The notes below the pieces were generated by a model. The model did no database searches and was not told where the DNA came from. It saw only the letters and a program-made list of their open reading frames with translations. A stretch of 64,000 bases of DNA from Arenibacter aquaticus (GTDB taxonomy: Bacteria; Bacteroidota; Bacteroidia; Flavobacteriales; Flavobacteriaceae): the NCBI RefSeq assembly GCF_003957295.1, contig NZ_RQPJ01000021.1:418210-482209 (forward strand), written 5' to 3'. The position numbers and the translations under genes were made by a program. Below are positions 24,830 to 33,503 of the stretch, in pieces. Within the stretch, counting starts at the first letter, position 1. Every line of letters starts with the position of its first letter.

Positions 24830-26632
24830 TTATTTTACCCGCAACACTCTGAGTATCTTATGATATACTTCGTTGTTTTCATAAACTCCCTGGAATTCCT
24901 GTGATTGTGGACCATAAGCAAAAATGGGAACCATGGTACCAGTATGGTCCGAAGTTGTAAAGTCGCCCTCTATAGTTCCGGTTTTCATATTCCCTTGTGG
25001 AATGGTAAAGCCAGATGTTTCATGGTCTGCGGTTATTACTACCAGGGTATTACCAGTTTTATCGGCAAATTTTATAGCCTCCGCTATTGCCTCATCAAAA
25101 TCCAGCCCCTCTGAAATTATGCCGGAAACTTCATTTTTATGGCCGTAGGAATCTATTTGTGCCGCTTCTACCATTAAAAAGAAAGGTTGCTTTTTAGCGT
25201 CCAAGTATTGTAATCCGTTTTTAGTCGCCTTCGCCAATACAGGGCCTCTTCCGTCCAAAATGCTGGGAACCTCATTTTCTGCAATAAACACCCCTATTTT
25301 ATCTTTTTTGCTACTTCCTATTTTATCCAGATCTTCTAGCATAGTGAAGTGATGTTCTTCCAATTCCTGCTTATTGAAATTGGATGCACCCCCTCCAACA
25401 AACAAGGATAGCTTACTTTTCAACAAATCCCTTGTAATACCCGGAATGTCATCCCTGTCTTTTTGATGCGCATAGAAAGCACTGGGAGTGGCCCCTACTA
25501 CCTTATCTGTAGTGATACAACCACTAACGTACTGATGTTGATGTAAAAGCTCGGTAATGTTTAGCAATGGCTGTTGGTTATTGTCCAAGCCTATAGATCG
25601 GTTATAGGTTTTTTCACCAGTGGCCAAGGCGGTACCCGCAGCGGCGGAATCCGTAGTAAAATCGTCCGAAGATTGTGTTTTTATGAACCCAATACTTTTA
25701 AGTTGTGTAAGGGTGGTGCTACCTCCATTGGCCAAAACAGAGGAAGATATTTGGGTAAGTCCGTTACCGTCCCCAATAAGTAAAATTACATTCTTGACCT
25801 TCTTTTTGGATTGGTCGTATTGATAACTGGGCGTGTATACCGCTGAATTGTTCGTATTGTAATAAACCCTACTGTTCAAGGTGTTTAAATAGGCCGAGGA
25901 AAGGTCTGGCACATCGGTATTTATATAATCCACCCCTAGGTCATGGAAGGCTTTCCAAGCCGTCTTGGAATCTGGAGTGGCCCAAAATCGAAACGGTTTA
26001 TTGTAACTGTGGGCTTTCTCTATTACAGCTTTAACTTTTTGTAGATCACTTGCCGTAAGCCTACCTTTTCCGTTCCACTGGGAGAATTTGTGAAACGGTA
26101 AACTTATGAGGGCAACTTTGTCCCAGGCTTTTTGGTCAGAAATATTTTCCAAGCTCTGATAGTCGAATAAAATATGGTTAGGGTAGTTTTGGTATTGTTC
26201 AGGTTTTGGTCTGTTCCCTGATATTACGAATGAAAGATTGGGGTTCTTAATAATTTTGGGGTAGGATTCCAGTACCGAAACGATCTTGTCCAGGGTAGAA
26301 TAGGTTTCAGATTTAATATCTACCAATAGTTGAACTTCCTGTTGTTTTCCCAGCCTAAGGTCCAATGCCCGTTGCAAAGGTTCCAAATACAGACTCTCTA
26401 TGGTGTGATTACTGATGATATCCTCCTCTGCATGTGTAGCAAAGAGGGTGTCATTTTTAAGAAACACATCCACTTCAATAGAGTTGGCCCCATGGTCGTA
26501 TGCCCCCCAAAATGGCGCATTTTGTAAGTAGTCGTTATGTGAGTGTATTTTAAATTCATTTGTTTGCTGTCCAATGCAAAAGGGAGTAGCAATAAGAAAG
26601 AGAAATGAAAAAATGAAGTTTGTTCTATTCAT
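24830..26632 (-). CDS. Glycerophosphodiesterase-like domain fused to alkaline phosphatase
   Basis: This 600-residue secreted protein joins two phosphorus-scavenging domains. After a signal peptide (about 1-21) comes a PI-PLC/GDPD-like TIM barrel (about 25-255) with IHSHNDYLQ, SIEVDVFLKND and ATHAEED. Then an alkaline phosphatase domain (about 275-600) has LIGDGNGLTQ (metal Asp), DFTTDSAAAGTALATG (Ser nucleophile), and VVITADHETSGF (metal His). A two-step route, diester to monoester to phosphate, is plausible in one polypeptide (inference). It ends just before the shared terminator; an inverted repeat lies upstream. Confidence 0.92.
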   Translation of the reverse strand: MNRTNFIFSFLFLIATPFCIGQQTNEFKIHSHNDYLQNAPFWGAYDHGANSIEVDVFLKNDTLFATHAEEDIISNHTIESLYLEPLQRALDLRLGKQQEVQLLVDIKSETYSTLDKIVSVLESYPKIIKNPNLSFVISGNRPKPEQYQNYPNHILFDYQSLENISDQKAWDKVALISLPFHKFSQWNGKGRLTASDLQKVKAVIEKAHSYNKPFRFWATPDSKTAWKAFHDLGVDYINTDVPDLSSAYLNTLNSRVYYNTNNSAVYTPSYQYDQSKKKVKNVILLIGDGNGLTQISSSVLANGGSTTLTQLKSIGFIKTQSSDDFTTDSAAAGTALATGEKTYNRSIGLDNNQQPLLNITELLHQHQYVSGCITTDKVVGATPSAFYAHQKDRDDIPGITRDLLKSKLSLFVGGGASNFNKQELEEHHFTMLEDLDKIGSSKKDKIGVFIAENEVPSILDGRGPVLAKATKNGLQYLDAKKQPFFLMVEAAQIDSYGHKNEVSGIISEGLDFDEAIAEAIKFADKTGNTLVVITADHETSGFTIPQGNMKTGTIEGDFTTSDHTGTMVPIFAYGPQSQEFQGVYENNEVYHKILRVLRVK

Positions 26633-26933
26633 GGAAAGGTATAATTAATTCAATAGATAAATTATTGGTTTTTATGGTCAATTTAAGCTGTTGGCTTGGT
26701 AAAGAAATGGAATATCCCATTTTAAACCAAGCCAAATATATAGATTTCCAAATTGTTAATGGTTTAATAGGTTAAAGATAACTATGGCTTAAAATGAGGT
26801 TTTTGAGTCATATTCCATATACCAAGGTAGGGTTTATAGCTACTTGGTTGTTATATAGTTAACAGCCCTCAACAACATACCATCAATTGGCCAGCCTATA
26901 GTTTAAATTTTTGTAGAACTAAAAATACATATC
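26633..26933. promoter_or_regulatory. Upstream region of the phosphatase with a nested inverted repeat at 26691-26735
   Basis: The 10-bp arms ttggcttggt (26691-26700) and accaagccaa (26726-26735) are perfect complements, and an inner aaatgg/ccattt pair stacks inside. The structure lies 59-103 bases upstream of the phosphatase start and has no T tail on the minus strand, so an operator or leader hairpin is likelier than a terminator. The remaining bases are AT-rich and hold the promoter area of the small gene at 26934; TAAATTTTTG at 26904-26913 is a near match to a -7 element. Confidence 0.4.
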
Positions 26934-27101
26934 ATGGTTGTAATACACGACATTTTCCGTTACAGTGCCATTAACGGACTTTCCAATTGGTTAAAGGGTA
27001 TAACCCTAACCATATTTACTCTTATCGTAGGTATATTATTGGTAATGCTATATGTGATACTCATACATGGGGATAAACTTAACCCCAGCTTTGGGTATTA
27101 G
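26934..27101 (+). CDS. Small single-pass membrane protein, 55 residues
   Basis: The open frame MVVIHDIFRYSAINGLSNWL continues into one strongly hydrophobic helix (about residues 22-46, ending LLVMLYVILI) and a short hydrophilic tail ending NPSFGY. It starts about 20 bases after a -7-like element and ends six bases before the convergent peptidase gene. Residues with a charged N-terminal amphipathic stretch and a clear membrane helix make coding likely. No family is recognised. Confidence 0.6.
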   Translation: MVVIHDIFRYSAINGLSNWLKGITLTIFTLIVGILLVMLYVILIHGDKLNPSFGY

Positions 27102-27107
27102 GGTTCC

Positions 27108-28577
27108 CTATTTAATTATCAAGGCATTTTTAATGTCCGCCTCATCGGTATTTAAATCGATTAAAAAACCGTTGATCACGGCATAGTGAAGTTTGCCTTG
27201 CTGTTCCAAAAAGAAGGTAGGATTGATGCCTACACGCATTTTTAATTCAGGTAATTTATAGTCTTTGACAATTACGTGCAGGGGATATTGAACAAAGGTT
27301 TGGTCCTTGGGAATATTGGCTACCCTTATATAGGCGTAGCCTTCTTTAAGAAGATCCATGGGCTTAAGTTGTCCTAGTTCTCCCAGGGATGATAAGGTTT
27401 TTGGATAAACCTTACCCTGTGTTACGCTATAACCTTTAGCATCTAAGGTTTTATAGCCGTAGTAGGTAGATAGGTCCCCCTGATCTACAATGCTACTTCT
27501 GTAATGGAAGTCGTTGTGCTGGGCATTGTCTATTTCAAAGTGCTGTATACCTACATCCAAGGTGTACTCCTTGCCCAATAAGAAGTAACTGAGGTTCTTT
27601 ATCTTCAAATTGAACAATTTACGGTCGTTTTCTGGAATTTTTTCATATTCGGAAATAGGTATATCCTTGTAGCTTCCATTGGCTATACTGTATATGGCGG
27701 AAAGAATAGAGACATAATTCAACTTTCTGATCTCCTGTTTTTCTGGATCATCCTTAAAACCACCAGATTCTATGAGTATGGCGCTTGTCCCCCATTTTTG
27801 AATGTTATCGCCAAAAGCACGGGGCTCAAAATCGTCGTTGTACCTACCTACCTGTCCTGGGGCGTATTTTTGTATTATTTGGTTCATATAAACTATGACC
27901 TTCATGGCATTGGCCCGTACTTCATTAATGTCCTTGTCATAGTTAAAGGCAGGGGCCAAATAGGATATGGTAGCGGGCTTGTCCGTTCTTTCTGCATTGT
28001 AATAAGTGCTTTGGTCGTGAAGGTTAAATCCGAAGTCGGCCTCCAAACTGTCCCTTACCCTTTTCAAGGTTCTCCCCTCAGGTGATTGTAAGCTAAGGGC
28101 ATCCCTATTGATATCTATCCCCAAAGTATTCCTTCTTTGGTATACCTCCGCACCGTCTGGGTTTAGCATGGGTAAAAAATGTAATCTAAGTTTTTTTAGG
28201 ATGCTTTCTTTTTCTTCTTTAAAATCGTTACTTCCTAAAAAATTAAAAATGTCAAATATGGCCTGGGTTGCAGTGGGTTCGTCCCCATGCATTTGTGACC
28301 ATAAAAAAACATTGATATCCCCTTTACCTACACTGATAAGGGATAGGTCCCTACCTTCAATGGATTGCCCTACAACTTTTACTTGGAACAAAGGATTAGT
28401 CGATATTTTATTTATCAAGGGCTGAATATCTCTATGTTTTATTCTTCTTTTTTCCAAGGAGGGCTCCCTGTATTTTTCATAAGAAGTATATAGGCTATTG
28501 GTAAAATCCTTGTCTTGCCCAAAGCAACTCAAGGTTAGGATCGCAAATAGGAATAGGACGGTCTTCTGTAGCATCAT
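27108..28577 (-). CDS. Secreted M14-family zinc carboxypeptidase
   Basis: This is a 489-residue exported peptidase with an N-terminal signal (about 1-20, FAILTLSCFGQ, which may be a lipobox with Cys18). The M14 zinc motif HxxE is His97/Glu100 (QMHGDEP), the third ligand is His187 (FNLHDQS), the substrate-binding arginine lies in DINRDA, and the probable catalytic Glu is in ILIESGGF. About 190 residues follow the catalytic domain and may form a beta domain. It precedes an amidase and a 3D-domain gene in the reverse order of transcription: 3D protein, amidase, M14, spaced 27 and 8 bases apart, so they likely form an operon for cell-wall turnover. Confidence 0.92.
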   Translation of the reverse strand: MMLQKTVLFLFAILTLSCFGQDKDFTNSLYTSYEKYREPSLEKRRIKHRDIQPLINKISTNPLFQVKVVGQSIEGRDLSLISVGKGDINVFLWSQMHGDEPTATQAIFDIFNFLGSNDFKEEKESILKKLRLHFLPMLNPDGAEVYQRRNTLGIDINRDALSLQSPEGRTLKRVRDSLEADFGFNLHDQSTYYNAERTDKPATISYLAPAFNYDKDINEVRANAMKVIVYMNQIIQKYAPGQVGRYNDDFEPRAFGDNIQKWGTSAILIESGGFKDDPEKQEIRKLNYVSILSAIYSIANGSYKDIPISEYEKIPENDRKLFNLKIKNLSYFLLGKEYTLDVGIQHFEIDNAQHNDFHYRSSIVDQGDLSTYYGYKTLDAKGYSVTQGKVYPKTLSSLGELGQLKPMDLLKEGYAYIRVANIPKDQTFVQYPLHVIVKDYKLPELKMRVGINPTFFLEQQGKLHYAVINGFLIDLNTDEADIKNALIIK

Positions 28578-28585
28578 AATATTTT

Positions 28586-29254
28586 TTAGCCTTTTGGTGT
28601 AGGGGCAAAATTAAGTTTTTTGCTAGCTCTTTTGACCCTCTTAAGAAATTTTTCTCCAGGATCTGTTTTATGGGTTCTATAGCCTTCATCTTTTTCCAAC
28701 CAAAGCGGATGGCCTTCAAAAAGGGTGTATTCATAGTGGCCTATTAGGTAGTCTATGTTGTATTTTTTCTTTAAATATTTTACCAACCATTTGTTGGCCC
28801 TTAATTGGGCACGGGTAAGTTTTGTATCCCCGGTTCCTCCTACATTTTCTATACCTATGGCACAGTGGTTAAGGCCTATTACATGCCTGGCCATATAATT
28901 TTCCGGCATTAATCGGTAAATTTTTCCATCTTGGTCTACCAAGAATTGGGAAGAGACATTTAAACCACTGGCTCCGCTTATTTCCGGTCTCCATTCTGGT
29001 AAGGTGGGACTGTAAAATGCTTCGAATGATTTTTCCAAAGTGGGGATCACTGTCCAGTGCAGGACCACCATCCTGGGCTCAATGGTAGGCTCACTCTGTT
29101 CTATTCCGTAATGGTCCGATAAATACTCTAGCGTAAGATTTGTTCGCTGTTGGTCAAAGATGATGGGCTTGTCTATGATTTCCCGTTGCACGGAACAGGA
29201 CAAAACAAGTAAAAGCAAACATAAGAGAATGCGGTATTTCATTTTAAAAAGCAT
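28586..29254 (-). CDS. N-acetylmuramoyl-L-alanine amidase lipoprotein
   Basis: This is an Amidase_2/PGRP-type enzyme that cleaves the glycan-peptide bond of peptidoglycan. The lipobox is VLSCSV. Zinc and catalytic residues are visible in VVLHWTV, HCAIGIENVGG, IGHYEY and RTHKTDPGEKF. The ATG at 29254 (MLFKMKYR) or the one four codons later (29242) may be used. It stands between the 3D-domain lipoprotein and the M14 peptidase, all envelope enzymes on one strand. Confidence 0.9.
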   Translation of the reverse strand: MLFKMKYRILLCLLLLVLSCSVQREIIDKPIIFDQQRTNLTLEYLSDHYGIEQSEPTIEPRMVVLHWTVIPTLEKSFEAFYSPTLPEWRPEISGASGLNVSSQFLVDQDGKIYRLMPENYMARHVIGLNHCAIGIENVGGTGDTKLTRAQLRANKWLVKYLKKKYNIDYLIGHYEYTLFEGHPLWLEKDEGYRTHKTDPGEKFLKRVKRASKKLNFAPTPKG

Positions 29255-29281
29255 CTAAACTAACATACCAAAGATACAATT

Positions 29282-29734
29282 TCATTCTATTTTAGTGGAG
29301 TCTTTCCTGACCCTGAAATGGATGGTAATTTTTTTCCTCCCCCATTCCAAGGCCCTTTCCTTATCCTCGCCCATATAAATGTCTATTCTATTTGTCCATT
29401 TAGGATTCATCTTATCCTTAACTATATATGTAGTGGAGTCCCCTTGCAGTTTAACAGGGGTGTTGTGGTCTAGTCCCAAGGGAATTAAATCCCGGGATAC
29501 TGCAATTACTTTCATGCCCGGTGCTAAGGAATCTCCCCAAGCCGTTATGTTTGGGTGAATTTTGGAGGTTTGGGCGGGAAGGGAATTATAGGCAGTAGCG
29601 GTTACCTCCATTGATTTCCAAATATAATGGTCATCAACTTTATTTTCCCGGCAACCAAAGTATAGCGTAAAACAGCTCCCTAGAATAATAAAACCTAGTG
29701 CTCTAAGCTTTTTTTTAGATGGGATCATGTGCAT
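29282..29734 (-). CDS. 3D-domain lipoprotein
   Basis: This 150-residue protein has a lipobox (LYFGC, about Cys28) and a 3D domain of the double-psi beta-barrel type shared with MltA and RlpA-like proteins. Recognisable parts are VTATAYNSLPAQT, the ITAWGDSLAPGMKVIAVSRD strand region and KMNPKWTNRIDIYMG with the acidic triad residues. Members bind or cleave peptidoglycan glycan strands. It is the first gene of the putative wall-turnover operon. Confidence 0.85.
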   Translation of the reverse strand: MHMIPSKKKLRALGFIILGSCFTLYFGCRENKVDDHYIWKSMEVTATAYNSLPAQTSKIHPNITAWGDSLAPGMKVIAVSRDLIPLGLDHNTPVKLQGDSTTYIVKDKMNPKWTNRIDIYMGEDKERALEWGRKKITIHFRVRKDSTKIE

Positions 29735-30273
29735 AGGATAACGGTCAACTTTATATCCTAATATAATAAAAGAAAGATTTTAGTAAAAAGGTTCCCGTAA
29801 GCTAACTTAAAATAATCTACAAATTAGCTCTTGATAGGATTCCGCAAATATCATAAAAAGTCATTTTCACCACAGATAATGTCTATTTCCCAACATTAAT
29901 TTCTTTGAACCGTACAAGCACTATACTTTAGCAGTGTAATAAAAAAGAAAGTAATAAGTTTTTCATTTTCATATAGTGTTCTCGTAAAAGGGCTTTATCC
30001 ACAAGATAGAGCTCTTTTTAGTTTAAGGGCATTTCATATAAAACAATACGCTACTTTTTTAGGGATAGTCTTGGATAAGGCGCAAAAGTTGTGTGTAGTA
30101 ATAATTTGTCAGGTAAACACCAATACAATTTTCCACCTAATATCAGGCCATTCAATATTTTTCCATCAATGAAAGAAATATTAAAAAAAATCTAGGCTTA
30201 TTTCTTCTTTCTTGAAATCTACGGGCTTTCCACATAATCTGGAGTAAACTAAAAATCAGAGCGTATATAAAGC
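29735..30273. other. Long intergenic region with a possible small-RNA terminator
   Basis: No open frame is convincing. The hairpin 29987-30017 has 13-14 pairs (aaagggctttatc with gatagagctcttt, two G-U pairs) and a 5-base loop, followed by a short T run on the plus strand, although both flanking genes are on the minus strand. TTTG at 29904 and TACTTTAG at 29924 could be a promoter. A plus-strand transcript of roughly 80-90 bases ending near 30020 is possible. Evidence is positional only. Confidence 0.3.
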
Positions 30274-30300
30274 AAAAGACCACCTTAAATAGGTGGTCTT
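30274..30300 (-). terminator. Terminator of the FKBP gene
   Basis: Perfect 10-bp stem aagaccacct (30276-30285) and aggtggtctt (30291-30300) with a 5-base loop, followed on the minus strand by TTTT-rich sequence. Confidence 0.85.
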
Positions 30301-30346
30301 GCTGTAATAATGGCCCTTAGGTTGTTTGCCAACCTAGTATGTAGCC

Positions 30347-30775
30347 TTATAGTATGTCTACCAATTCCAAGTCAAAAGTCAAGTCCTGTCCTGCTAGAAC
30401 ATGGTTGGCATCTATAATGATGCTATCTTCCTTAACATCGGTAATTCGTAATTGGTTTTCTGTTCCATCTGGATTTTTGGCAACCAATGTCATGCCAATT
30501 TCTGGCTTGATCTCGTTTGGTAGCTCTTCTTTCTTAATCTCGTGAAACAACTCTTCATTAATATCTCCGTAAGCTTCTTCTTTTGGTATGTTTATGGTCT
30601 TTTTCTCATTTATTTCCATATTCACCAATTCCTTCTCAAAACCTGGAATAAGCTGACCTTGTCCAAGAGTAACTTCTATAGGGGCTCTTTCCAATGAGCT
30701 ATCGAAGACTTGTCCGTTTTTTAATTTTCCTGTGTAATGTACTTTTACAGTGTCGTTGACCTTTGCTCTACTCAT
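30347..30775 (-). CDS. FKBP-type peptidyl-prolyl isomerase, SlyD-like
   Basis: The 142-residue cytosolic protein catalyses proline isomerisation during folding. It begins VNDTVKVHYTGKLKNGQVFDSS with the FKBP active-site strand, then QLIPGFEKELVNME, the inserted IF-domain (about 70-120) and ends QDLTFDLELVDIL. This two-domain layout is that of SlyD, but the metal-binding His/Cys tail of E. coli SlyD is absent. It is transcribed alone with a good terminator. Confidence 0.93.
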   Translation of the reverse strand: MSRAKVNDTVKVHYTGKLKNGQVFDSSLERAPIEVTLGQGQLIPGFEKELVNMEINEKKTINIPKEEAYGDINEELFHEIKKEELPNEIKPEIGMTLVAKNPDGTENQLRITDVKEDSIIIDANHVLAGQDLTFDLELVDIL

Positions 30776-30924
30776 AAAATCCTATTTCTCTAATCTTAAT
30801 TAAAAATATAATGTGCAAACCTATGGGTTATAGATTTCTTAGAAGAATAGATCGTCATAAAACCGTTATAATTTGCAAAATCTTAACATTATTCACCTTA
30901 ATTATTAGACTATTAACAACATTT

Positions 30925-32208
30925 TTATTCCATTATGGCCTGATATACCAAACTTCTCAATTTGGCATGGTCATCCAAGCCGTTGGTTGGTATAAGCTGT
31001 TTAAAGTATACCACCACTAATTCTTCTACCGGATCTGCCCAATAGGTTGAACCATAGGCTCCACCCCATTCAAAAGTGCCCACGGAACCAGCTTCTCCCC
31101 TTTCGCCTACGTTTTTGGTTATAGAAAAACCAAGACCAAAGCCAGAACCTTTCCTACTGCCATAGGGAATACCCCTTACGTCTACATGGTCTGCAACCAT
31201 TAATTCCACCGTTTTTGGTGAGAGTATACGGTTTTCCGCAAGTTCCCCTCCATTTAACATCATTTGTAAGAATTTAGCATAGTCCATAGCAGTTGAAACC
31301 AGACCGGCCCCTCCGGAGAAACTTTTTCTAGGTCCTTCAACATAATGCCCCTGTCCTACTCCCAACCCCGGGTTCGGAGATCTTTCCAATGGCTTGCCTT
31401 TGTGCGCCATATAGGAAGTGGCCAATCTATTCGCTTTATTTTTAGGCAGATAAAAATAGGTGTCTACCATATTCAAGGGGTCTAAAATTCTTTCTTTGAT
31501 AAAAACATCCAACGGCTTTCCAGATACTTTTTCTACAATAACTCCTAATATATCTGTGTTGTAACCATAGACAAATCTTTCTCCGGGCTGGGCATCCATG
31601 GGTAATTTAGCCATACGTGAAACGGTTGCAGCTATGGGCTCATCACGGTGGGCAAAATACCAATTTTGTATACTGGCCTTTTCCCATTCCTTTTTCGCCG
31701 GACCATGACCATAGCCAATACCTGCTGTATGTGTAAGTAGGTCCCTAATGGTAATGGCCCTCTTGGCTTTTACCACCTCATAGCCTCCATCCTCTGTAGT
31801 TTTGGCAACAGTTGTTTGCTTCCATTCGGGCAAATAATCCCCAATAGGGTCTTTGATTAAAAGTTTACCTTCTTCTTGTAATATCATTACGGCCACACTA
31901 ACAATGGCCTTTGTTTGGGACGCTATTCTGAACATGGCGTCCGGGGTCATTTTTTTATCGGCTTCCATATCACTATCCCCAAAGGCTTCATGATATACTA
32001 TTTTGCCCCTTCTGGCAATAAGGGCAACACTCCCGGCCATTTTTCCGTCTTGTACGTATTGTGATAAGGTAGTAGAAAGTCGGTTTAAGCGTTCAGAAGA
32101 CACGCCTACTGCTTCGGGAGATGCTGTTGGCAAACTCTGTGCCTGTGTAAGGGAAATCCAAAAAATACAGGCAAGGAATACCCTGCCTCTTTTTAATAGT
32201 CTAATCAT
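30925..32208 (-). CDS. Secreted serine hydrolase, class C beta-lactamase-like
   Basis: This 427-residue protein with a signal peptide (about 1-23, ending TQAQ) belongs to the penicillin-binding protein/esterase family. The nucleophile motif is SxxK at Ser97-Lys100 (FRIASQTKAI). The YxN-type motif (FVYGYNTDILG) and a C-terminal GGAYGSTYW region in the place of the third motif are visible. Family members are esterases or D-amino peptidases; antibiotic resistance should not be assumed. It has no close partner. Confidence 0.9.
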   Translation of the reverse strand: MIRLLKRGRVFLACIFWISLTQAQSLPTASPEAVGVSSERLNRLSTTLSQYVQDGKMAGSVALIARRGKIVYHEAFGDSDMEADKKMTPDAMFRIASQTKAIVSVAVMILQEEGKLLIKDPIGDYLPEWKQTTVAKTTEDGGYEVVKAKRAITIRDLLTHTAGIGYGHGPAKKEWEKASIQNWYFAHRDEPIAATVSRMAKLPMDAQPGERFVYGYNTDILGVIVEKVSGKPLDVFIKERILDPLNMVDTYFYLPKNKANRLATSYMAHKGKPLERSPNPGLGVGQGHYVEGPRKSFSGGAGLVSTAMDYAKFLQMMLNGGELAENRILSPKTVELMVADHVDVRGIPYGSRKGSGFGLGFSITKNVGERGEAGSVGTFEWGGAYGSTYWADPVEELVVVYFKQLIPTNGLDDHAKLRSLVYQAIME

Positions 32209-32579
32209 GGTACCAAAAAATTAAGTTGATAGTTGTTTATTTTGGTAAAAGATATAGTTTTTAAATAAAAAATGAAGAATATAATTCCTGATACAGAACA
32301 AACAGGATGTTTGGTTTAATGGCTACGCTAATTAACTCGTTGTAAAGTGCATTTATTGCAAACAGTAAAACCTATATGGGTTTGGTAGTTATATCTTATG
32401 TATAATAGCAAGATATACCAATTGTTGGCATGTTATATTAAAATAATCTTTGGCGTATCCTGTCTAGTTGGGAAATGCCAGCATAGGAATTACATATACT
32501 AAACCAATGGCCATACCCAAATAGAAGCATATGGTATTGTGCTTCAATAGTTATAAAGTAATAAGCTGGTTAAAGGAAG
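32209..32579. other. Intergenic region, nothing convincing
   Basis: This AT-rich gap lies between the serine hydrolase and the cold-shock gene (both minus strand). A 26-28 residue hydrophobic minus-strand frame ending near 32475 could be a remnant of a membrane protein, but it has no ATG in a good position. Confidence 0.4.
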
Positions 32580-33035
32580 TTATATCTTTTTTACACGAAC
32601 AGCATTCATTCCCTTCATCCCCTTTTCAAGTTCAAAGGAAACCTTGTCATTTTCAGCAATTTCGTCTATAAGTCCACTAACATGGGTAAAGTATTTTTCC
32701 TGATTTTCAGAATCGATAATAAATCCAAATCCTTTGGAAGAATCATAAAACGAAACCTTGCCGTTTCTAACTGGGTCAAATTCCTCAACCTCACTATCGT
32801 CCCTTTTAGGAATACCTATTTCTATTGTAGAGGCATCAATGTCCACTTTCTGTGTTGGATCTGGCGGCGTATCGGTTAAGTTTCCGTCGTGATCAACATA
32901 GGCAAATTGAATGCCCGTCCCTTTTTCCTTGGCCTCTAATTTACGAGCCTCTTTTTTCTTTTGTTTTTCCTCACGTTTTTTTAAGCGTTTCTTTTCCTTT
33001 TCGCTTTTACTATAGGTTTGTTGCGATTTTGCCAT
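32580..33035 (-). CDS. Cold-shock-domain protein with a Lys-rich N-terminal extension
   Basis: The C-terminal part (about 88-151) is a cold-shock nucleic-acid-binding domain: GKVSFYDSSKGFGFIID carries an RNP1-like KGFGFI, followed by FTHVSGL (RNP2-like) and KVSFELEKGMKGMNAVRVKKI. The first 40 residues are highly basic and helical (KEKKRLKKREEKQKKKEARK), and a linker joins the two. The layout suggests an RNA-binding protein or chaperone. The long AT-rich region upstream may be a structured leader, as is common for cold-shock mRNAs (inference). Confidence 0.9.
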   Translation of the reverse strand: MAKSQQTYSKSEKEKKRLKKREEKQKKKEARKLEAKEKGTGIQFAYVDHDGNLTDTPPDPTQKVDIDASTIEIGIPKRDDSEVEEFDPVRNGKVSFYDSSKGFGFIIDSENQEKYFTHVSGLIDEIAENDKVSFELEKGMKGMNAVRVKKI

Positions 33036-33503
33036 AGATTTTTATACAAATTTTTAATTAGAAAGTCCTACTTGAGTAGCGGTTGAATACTAAACGAGAG
33101 TGTGAAAAAGAAAAATGAATCCATTTTATCTACCCGGAGGCTTAGTAGCAGCAATGGTCATTGCAGGTCAAAGCGATACTCTATATACTTTAGCAAATAT
33201 AGGGCTTGTATTTCAATTATTTTGATATTATCCGCCTAATTTTTACCTCAATTATTTACTAATGATTTCCAAAATGGCCGCTGCGGCATGTTAATGGTGG
33301 ATAGTTTTTAATGGTCCTAGGGTTGATTAAATGTAGTTTATGAGCTAGTTTTTACAGTTATTTTAAAGCTGTTAAATTAATCGTGACTGGTATTGTAAAT
33401 TTTTGTTTTTAAGGTAGTTATAATTAATTTTTACCCTCTTTTCTTACATCCAACAATAAAATTCCTTAATTTAATTGGATATAAACCTTAAAAAAACACA
33501 TAT
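33036..33503. other. Divergent intergenic region, promoters and possible leader sequences
   Basis: The region separates the cold-shock gene (minus) and the large TonB receptor (plus). It is AT-rich without a strong hairpin. A 36-residue open frame at 33115-33225 (MNPFYLPGGLVAAMVIAGQ start) is noted, but its coding status is unsupported. Confidence 0.4.

Noticed and set aside
30925-32208. Beta-lactamase resistance gene
   Set aside because: The fold and SxxK motif are shared with esterases and peptidases; nothing in the sequence points to antibiotic hydrolysis.
32470-32560. Minus-strand hydrophobic frame ending VIPMLAFPN
   Set aside because: It has no ATG in a good position and may be a remnant; evidence is too thin for a pseudogene call.
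33115-33225. A 36-codon frame starting MNPFYLPGGLVAAMVIAGQ
   Set aside because: No promoter element or conserved context was seen, and the frame is short enough to arise by chance in AT-rich DNA.
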